From Punica granatum (taxonomy: Eukaryota; Streptophyta; Magnoliopsida; Myrtales; Lythraceae): a DNA stretch of 64,000 nt. The stretch lies in contig NC_045132.1 in the NCBI RefSeq assembly GCF_007655135.1, positions 14,322,001 to 14,386,000 on the forward strand, in the 5' to 3' direction. This document shows positions 58,123-64,000 of the stretch, one piece after another (position 1 is the first letter of the stretch; every line of letters starts with the position of its first letter). The notes under the pieces are model-generated. The model had not been told where the DNA came from, searched no databases, and saw only the letters and a program-made list of their open reading frames with translations. A program made the position numbers and the translations under genes.

Positions 58123-58999
58123 TTATTTAAGGTACTTATTCAAAAAAATAATTATTTTTATTATCAGTATATTATATTGAGCTCAATTTTGTAGGCTCGC
58201 ACAATCGGAATTGTCATCTTAACAAAAACTATACCTCGCATGGCAATCACAACTCTTGAATAGAATAGAGTAGAAAAAATTTCAAACCAGTAACACGATA
58301 GGAGCAAGGCAACTATCTAAATCATAATGAATAGGCAGCCAACTCATAGAAGTTGAAGAAATTGCAATAATAACCAAATCCTAATACGGTAGAATGATCC
58401 TATAAATTTAATGTAAATAAGAAAACTTGATAAATGTGAAAAAATAAATTAATAACGACTAGTGAAAAGAGCTATTCCAGCCTCAATCAATGAAATTGTC
58501 CATGAAGTAACAAATGTGTTTATGAGCCTCATAGAAAACGAAGGAAAGATCTACTGCATGAGGAAAAAAATCTACCTTATTTGCGTAATTATTTCCTTAA
58601 TAATTATTTTTAAAAATATTCCTATATATGAAAATATTATTGCACTATAATTATAGTTACGCACTATTACGATATATATCTAAACGATGTTCTATATTAC
58701 AACTTATTTTAAATGCCTTTATTAGACTATGTCCCACTAATATGCCCCTATCATAAATATATTCTGCTCTATATTCCACTTATCCTTATTCCACTAATAT
58801 ACCCCTATTGAAAATATATTCCATCGCATATCCATTATATTTCATATATACATACTTTGGTGTAATGCAAACCACATCTCTATCTATAGATATGCATATG
58901 GCATCTTTGTTTCTCCTGTATATTCATTCATAAAAAAATAAAAAAACATCTCACATTTTTTCTTTTCTTTTTTTAAAAATTTTCAATTAGAAAAATCAT

Positions 59000-59760
59000 T
59001 ATTCTCCACGTTTTAAAACCCGTCTCGACTCGAGAAAGAAGGTGTACTGTAGTGACACACATCTCACCTCTCGACCATGTTTGTATGTTCGATTTTCATA
59101 GTGAAATATATATATACATATTACTAATTTTTCATTTTCCATTTTAAAATCCTTCTTGATTTGAGGAAGAGGTTGTACTATAATGACATACATCGTCGCC
59201 TCTCAACTATATTTTTAAGTTCGATTCTCATGGTGGAATATATATTACAAATTTCCAATTTTCTTTTGAAAGAATCTCATCGTTTTTTTTTTCATGTTTT
59301 AAAACGTGTCCCAATTTGAGAAAGAAGCGTAGTGTAGTGACATGCACCATCATCTCTCAACTATGTTTCTAGGTTCAATTTCCGTGGTCTATTGGTGCCC
59401 TTCATTAATCCATAATATTTCACATCTTAAAATCCATCTCGATTCGAGAAAGAAGAAGTAGTGTCATGACACATGCCCTCGCATCTCAACCATGTTTATA
59501 GGTTCGATTCTCATGGTGAAATATATATTACAAATTTTCTTTTTTTTTTGGGGAAAAAATCTCATCACTTTTCTTTTCATGTTTTACAACCCATCCCAAT
59601 TTGAGAAAAATGGTGCAGTGTAGTGATCCATACCATCACCTCTTAACCATCTTTCTAGGTTTGGTTATCGTGGTGGACTGTTGGTGCCCTTTTTTAACTA
59701 TTAGGATTTTCACTTTCGTTGTATTAAACCCATAGACCTTCCTTATTGAAAAATAAAATC
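59000..59760 (+). repeat. Tandem array of five SINE-like units, about 125-160 bp each
   Basis: Each unit reads roughly: TTTTAAAACCCGTCTCGA, TTGAGAAAGAAG, then GTGTAGTGACACAC, CATCACCTCTCAACCATGTT, and a B-box-like GGTTCGATTCTCATGGTG, followed by an AT-rich spacer. The GTAGTGAC tags occur near 59,051, 59,173 (variant), 59,333, 59,461 (variant) and 59,612. The last unit ends with GTATTAAACCCATAGACCTT, the same 3' motif as the units at 13.6-13.9 kb. Confidence 0.6.
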
Positions 59761-61814
59761 CCGATAAGGAAAAGGAAATGGAAAATTGGATTCAAACGCC
59801 GACCTCAATGACCAGATCTTTATGACCGAATCAATTATTCCAAGAAAAGAATATTTTCTTTCCAAATTTTAAACTAGAATAACCATAACCATTTTTCTTA
59901 ATTTTCACTTTAAAAAAAAACAATTTCAATCTTTGTCCATGTTTAAACTCCGGGTGTCCAACCTTAATGACTTGATCTTTAGGTCAAATCAATTATTCTG
60001 AGAAAAATATTTTCTTTTCCAAGTTTACTAAATTTTATAACCGAAATGCTAGATATACAAATTCGAATATATGCAAATATATTTTTTAAATTTCAGTTTT
60101 ATAAATTGATCTCATATCAAAGTAGTTTTTAAAATTAAAACCCTTAATATTCAAATATTAATTTTCAGATTGTTCATAGTCTTTATACGATATTCAAATA
60201 ATTCTATTTCCATATTCAAATGCTAAATATAATGGATGACTTTCTTAATGATTCCAAATGTAGATCAAATCATAGAATTTCTTATAATTATAGTTGAACC
60301 AGTTGGCCCACGATCCAGTGAAGATTGCATAACCACACTAAGGCTGAGTTTTAAGACATTGCTTTTGTCACTATCTAATTATTGAATTAAGAAAAAGAGA
60401 GGAGATGAAAAGGTCATATGAAAGTTATTTACCCTCTAACTAAATTTACTATTATTGTAATCTCTTTTCTTTTATAAGTTTCTGTTAATTAATAATTTTG
60501 CCATCGTATCTTAAAAATATATATAAATTCCGATTCCTTATTTTCAAATAAGATCTCATTTTCTTTTTTACATTAATCAAGTCTTCTTAAATATACTGCC
60601 CAATTGATATATAATTTTCCGTACGTATAGGGTGCTCATCATTAATGTTTCATAAGTAGCCTAATTATTGAAATATATTGTAATAATTCTAATTAGATAA
60701 AATTCAATAACACAAAGATGATGTATTGTCATGGTAAAAGTGTAACAATAACATTGCTTGATAATATTATATAAATAACTTTGTTTATCTATTTAAATTT
60801 ATAAGATAATTGATTCAAGTCGTATTTAACTAAAAATTAAATTAGAAATACGACTAATATATTTTGTACCCCGCGGGGAAGCATGGGTCCTTTACTTAGT
60901 ACCTTATGTAATCAATACATAAACATAATATATATTCATACGGCCATACAAATTACGGTACTGCCTTTAATGGAGTATTTCAGTTGTATATAATTTATAT
61001 TTTTGGGGGAGTGTATATATAGAAGGTATATTCTACTGCATATTTGCTTCCCTTGTATATATTTCTTTTTTTTTTATTATTATAAGGGAGATCCGTGGGT
61101 ATAATATGATAAAATAAAAATTATAATAGCTAATAAAGTGGCATGGGTAGTCCCACTGGACATCGAATTTGAAACCACTTGGTTATCAGTTGAGGGCGTG
61201 TGCCACTGCGTTGCACCTTCTTTTGATTATATTCTGTTGGATTATATGTATATCATATATATATATATATATATATATATTCTATTACATAATTAATTAA
61301 TAAAATATTATAAATATATTCAATTAAAACAATCTATATGAGAATATTTCCATAATAGGAATACAAAAATTTACTTAATTTAAATGATAATGTGGCAATG
61401 CAAGATACATCTGTTTTATGTTTTTGAAAATGTGATGGTATGAAAATTAAGCTTGGAACTTTGTTATTATATATATATATTGTGATATTGACGTTACTTT
61501 TAAACAAAAAAAAAATCATGTTGAGAGAGCTTAACTACTTTTGTAGGTCGATTTAACTTGAACTGAATGAGTTGGAGTCCGTTGGCTCTCAAATTCTAAA
61601 GTACATGTTGAAAAGGGGGAAAAAAAGGTATGCTGGCATTAGGAACCTTCTTAAAAGGTGGATTTTAAGGATGCTCCGAAAAAAATAAGTTTCTTGCTAA
61701 ATAGAAATAAATTTATTATTCAATAAAAGTCTTGTTGTATTCAATATAATTAGTTTCCTATAAATTAATAAGTTTCTTATTATTTAGCAGTTATCTTATT
61801 ATATTTAAAAATAA
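59761..61814. other. AT-rich repeat-poor spacer
   Basis: No gene is supported. It holds a (TA)n microsatellite at about 61,253-61,281 and a minus-strand SINE-like remnant near 61,140-61,225 (reverse of ACGCAGTGGCACACGCCCTC). Confidence 0.45.
61253..61281. repeat. (AT)n microsatellite
   Basis: A run of about 14 AT units followed by TCTATTAC. It is a simple repeat. Confidence 0.9.
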
Positions 61815-62070
61815 TAAAGCTCTGTTTGGTTTTCCAAGAATAATTTAATCATATTATTTAGCAATATAATCATTATTATTTTGTCTTTTTCTTTCATTTA
61901 ATAATATACTTTTTCTTAACTATTTTTATAATCAATTATATTAAAGATGAATTATCTATCTACTTTCACATTTATATATACATACATATATATATATATA
62001 TTCTTATACATTAATATATTTGTTAACACCTATAATTATTTTAAAAAATCAAGTTGAGTTGAATCACTAG
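61815..62070. mobile_element. MITE copy, right end diverged
   Basis: It begins GCTCTGTTTGGTTTTCCAAG and contains AATATAATCATTATTATTTT and TTAATATATTTGTTAACACC. It ends near AATCAAGTTGAGTTGAATCA. It belongs to the family of the MITE at 57.8 kb and directly abuts the next copy. Confidence 0.45.
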
Positions 62071-63171
62071 ACTTTATTTGGTTTCTAATAAAAACTTTTA
62101 CTTCACCCAACTCAACTCTATTCTTTCTCAAATTCAATGCTACAATCATTATTGTTTTATCTTTTTCTTCATTTAATAATAATTTCTCAAATACTTTTTC
62201 ATAACTATTTTCATAATAAATTTTTTAAGGGAAAATAACACCGTATATCACAGTTTGAAGACAAGTATCATAGTGCATCATATTTCGAAAATTAACATGG
62301 TGCATCAAGAAACTTTTGAAAATTTTCACCGTGCATCATATCGTTACTCTTCCGTCCAAAATGGGATTGAATGGTGACGTTACAATATTTTCAAGGATAT
62401 TATTGCACAAAATAAAACTTGAGGGATTTAAACGAAATAAAATGAATTAAAAAAAAAGAAAGAAAGCGAAGGGGGTGATCGGGGCCACCGTCGGCCACAT
62501 GACACCCCCGCCGGCAATCGACCCCTCGATTGGGGTCGACTCCCGGTGAGGGAGCCCCCGACGGTAGTCAACCCCCCGATTGGGGTTGCTGGCCAGGTCT
62601 GAGCCGGCCGGCGACCCCAATCGGGGGGTCAACTGGATCCCCCCAAATTGGGGGATTCGAGGCCCCCCTTGTCGCGAGTCGACCTCCCGATTGGGGTCGC
62701 CGGCCAGGTCTGAGCTGGCTAACGACCCCAATCGGGGGGTCGACTGCCGGCAGGGTGCCCGGTGGCGGACGAGGGCCCCGATTAGCCCCTTTGTTTTTTT
62801 TTATACATTTTATTTGATTTAAGACCCTAAAGTTTTATTTTGTGCAATAATGACCCTGAAAACGTTGTAACGTCACCATTCAATCCCATTTTGGACGGAA
62901 GAATAACGATATGATGCACGGTGAAAATTTTCAAAATTTTCTTGATGCACCATATTAATTTTCCGAAATATGATGCACTGTGATACTAAGCTTCAAACCG
63001 ATATGTCCATGAATTTTTTTATTTTTTAATAATAAATTTTACATCTACTTTCTATATATACATATATATATATATTCTCGTCCATTCATATATTTATTAA
63101 TATTTACAATCATTATATAAAATCAAGTTAAGTTGAATTATGATTCAATTCAAAAAACAAAACGCAAGCTA
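62071..63171. mobile_element. MITE split by a nested foldback element
   Basis: The left part (62071-62228: ACTTTATTTGGTTTCTAATA, CCCAACTCAACTCTATTC) and the right part (63013-63171: AAATCAAGTTAAGTTGAATT, CAAAAAACAAAACGCAAGC) together make one MITE of the 57.8-kb type. The long-TIR element at 62229-63012 separates them, so it inserted later. Confidence 0.6.
62229..63012. mobile_element. Long-TIR foldback element with palindromic GC-rich core
   Basis: Arms of about 220 bp are inverted copies: GTGCATCATATTTCGAAAAT, AAAATTTTCACCGTGCATCA, CCGTCCAAAATGGGATTGAA and TATTGCACAAAATAAAACTT on the left have their reverse complements on the right. Pairing continues into the core (GATCGGGGCCACCGTCGGCC facing CCGGTGGCGGACGAGGGCCC). 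The core (62,500-62,760) holds two copies, about 120 bp apart, of a hairpin built from CCGATTGGGGTCG and its reverse complement CGACCCCAATCGG. There is no transposase, and the target duplication is ambiguous in the AT flanks. Confidence 0.78.
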
Positions 63172-63515
63172 AATTTATTGTCAAACAATGTTTCTTATTA
63201 TTTCGTTACTGGTAATTATCCGATAAAGTGCGCCGTGATAATCTCCCATTGGGCCGTGGTAATCCTCCTAAGCAGCATCCTATCTGAAGTTAATCCCAAT
63301 GGAAAATAGCATTATTCCAACAAAAACGAAGCGCACGCTTCCTCGCCTTCCAACTCACTCTCACTATCAACAAGAAAAAAGTTTCCATCACCATTTTTCA
63401 GCCACAAACCGAGAGCATAGCATCGAGCTGATAAACTCTCCCCTCTCTCTCTCTCTTCCTCCCTCCCCCCCCACTTCTGCTCCCTTTCTCTTTGTTGTCT
63501 TTCTGTGACACTTCC

Positions 63516-64000
63516 ATGGTACCTCACCTCTCCTTCCGCAGCTCTACCACCGCCCCTCCTCCCCTCTTCTTCATCCGTTCCCCTCCCCTCTTCACCCACT
63601 TCAAGCCCCCGCCCCGGAGAGCCCATTTCCCTATCACCGGAATCTCTAATACCGACACCAACCCATTCTCCCAACCCCCCAATAGGATCCCCCAGCAGCC
63701 TCAGCAGCAGCCCAGGACCCTCTTCCCTGGCGGCTACAAGCGCCCCGAGATCAAAGTCCCCACTCTCATCCTCCACCTCACCCCCGACGACGTCCTGAAC
63801 AATGGGGAAGGCGTGGATTTGGTCGACGAGGCAGCGTCGGGCCGGGTCGGGATCGTGGTGCTGAGTGGTGGGGAGGGGACGGGGAAGAGCCTGTACGAGG
63901 CTGCCTGTGTAGTGAAGTCTGTTGTCAGGGACAGGGCCTATTTCTTGATTGCTGAGAGGGTTGACATCGCCTCCGCCGTCAATGCTAGCGGGGTTTTGCT
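63516..64000 (+). CDS. FZL: FZO-like dynamin-related membrane GTPase FZL, chloroplast (5' part)
   Basis: Only the first 161 codons lie in the window; the frame is open at the right edge. FZL is a plastid mitofusin-like dynamin-family GTPase that shapes thylakoid membranes, with a thiamine-phosphate-synthase-like domain before the GTPase domain. Seen here: a Ser/Pro/Thr/Phe-rich transit peptide (residues 1 to about 60, including a Gln/Pro run at 59-66), then RTLFPGGYKRPEIKVPTLIL (67-86), DLVDEAASGRVGIVVLSGG, LYEAACVVKSVVRDRAYFLI and AERVDIASAVNASGVLL. These match the TMP-synthase-like N-terminus of Arabidopsis FZL (At1g03160, from memory). ATG 63516 is the only Met giving a plausible transit peptide. 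The GTPase domain and membrane segments lie beyond the window. Residues 118-125 fit a Walker A pattern, probably by chance. Confidence 0.93.
   Translation, partial: MVPHLSFRSSTTAPPPLFFIRSPPLFTHFKPPPRRAHFPITGISNTDTNPFSQPPNRIPQQPQQQPRTLFPGGYKRPEIKVPTLILHLTPDDVLNNGEGVDLVDEAASGRVGIVVLSGGEGTGKSLYEAACVVKSVVRDRAYFLIAERVDIASAVNASGVL

Noticed and set aside
59000..59760. CRISPR array
   Set aside because: The repeats are long, diverged and tRNA-like, with no unique fixed-length spacers, and the genome is a plant nuclear one.
62447..62822. GC-rich ORFs on both strands (80-95 aa, Gly/Pro/Arg-rich)
   Set aside because: They arise from the palindromic GC core of a foldback element. Similar translations on both strands show this is repeat structure, not a gene.

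Overview
This is a 64-kb piece of a plant nuclear genome, most likely a eudicot. The evidence is GT-AG introns, plastid-targeted proteins, a plant-only WPP-domain RanGAP and many plant transposon families. The species cannot be fixed from the sequence. Genes are sparse: I can support six protein-coding genes (one cut off by the right edge) and one captured gene fragment. The rest is mostly AT-rich DNA with MITEs, long inverted-repeat elements, SINE-like units and broken retrotransposons.

Layout. 1-15 kb holds no host gene that I can support: MITEs, four long inverted-repeat or nested elements, and a Ty1/copia relic whose LTR contains an intact 612-bp TRIM element (TTCTT target duplication, PBS, two LTRs). 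15.2-19.8 kb is RANGAP1 (+), with a 2.7-kb intron in its 5' leader and an intronless CDS. 22.3-24.4 kb is CSP41A (-, six exons), tail-to-tail with RANGAP1. 25.9-30.1 kb is transposon debris and MITEs. 30.9-31.7 kb is a small DnaJ-type zinc-finger gene (-) with a probable GC-AG intron. 32.8-44.1 kb is repeat-dominated: a CACTA TnpD relic invaded by a tiny TRIM-like element, a SINE and a solo LTR, then copia RT/RNase H debris. 45.4-47.6 kb is a plant coiled-coil gene (+, six exons). 50.2-53.8 kb is an unrecognised basic nuclear-looking protein (-, five exons). 54.3-56.1 kb is an apparent Pack-MULE with a 9-bp target duplication that carries the 5' end of a KUP/HAK potassium transporter gene. 56.9-63.2 kb is again repeats, including a foldback element with a GC-rich core nested in a MITE. 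63.5 kb to the end is the first part of FZL, the chloroplast FZO-like dynamin-related GTPase.

The genes are independent transcription units, not a pathway cluster. From memory, RANGAP1 and CSP41A are also neighbours in Arabidopsis (At3g63130 and At3g63140), so this pair looks like conserved microsynteny. The coiled-coil gene and FZL may mark a second conserved block. The most unusual content is the mobile DNA: the KUP-carrying Pack-MULE, the intact TRIM, the miniature LTR-PBS-LTR unit, and a family of long-TIR elements with GC-rich palindromic cores.
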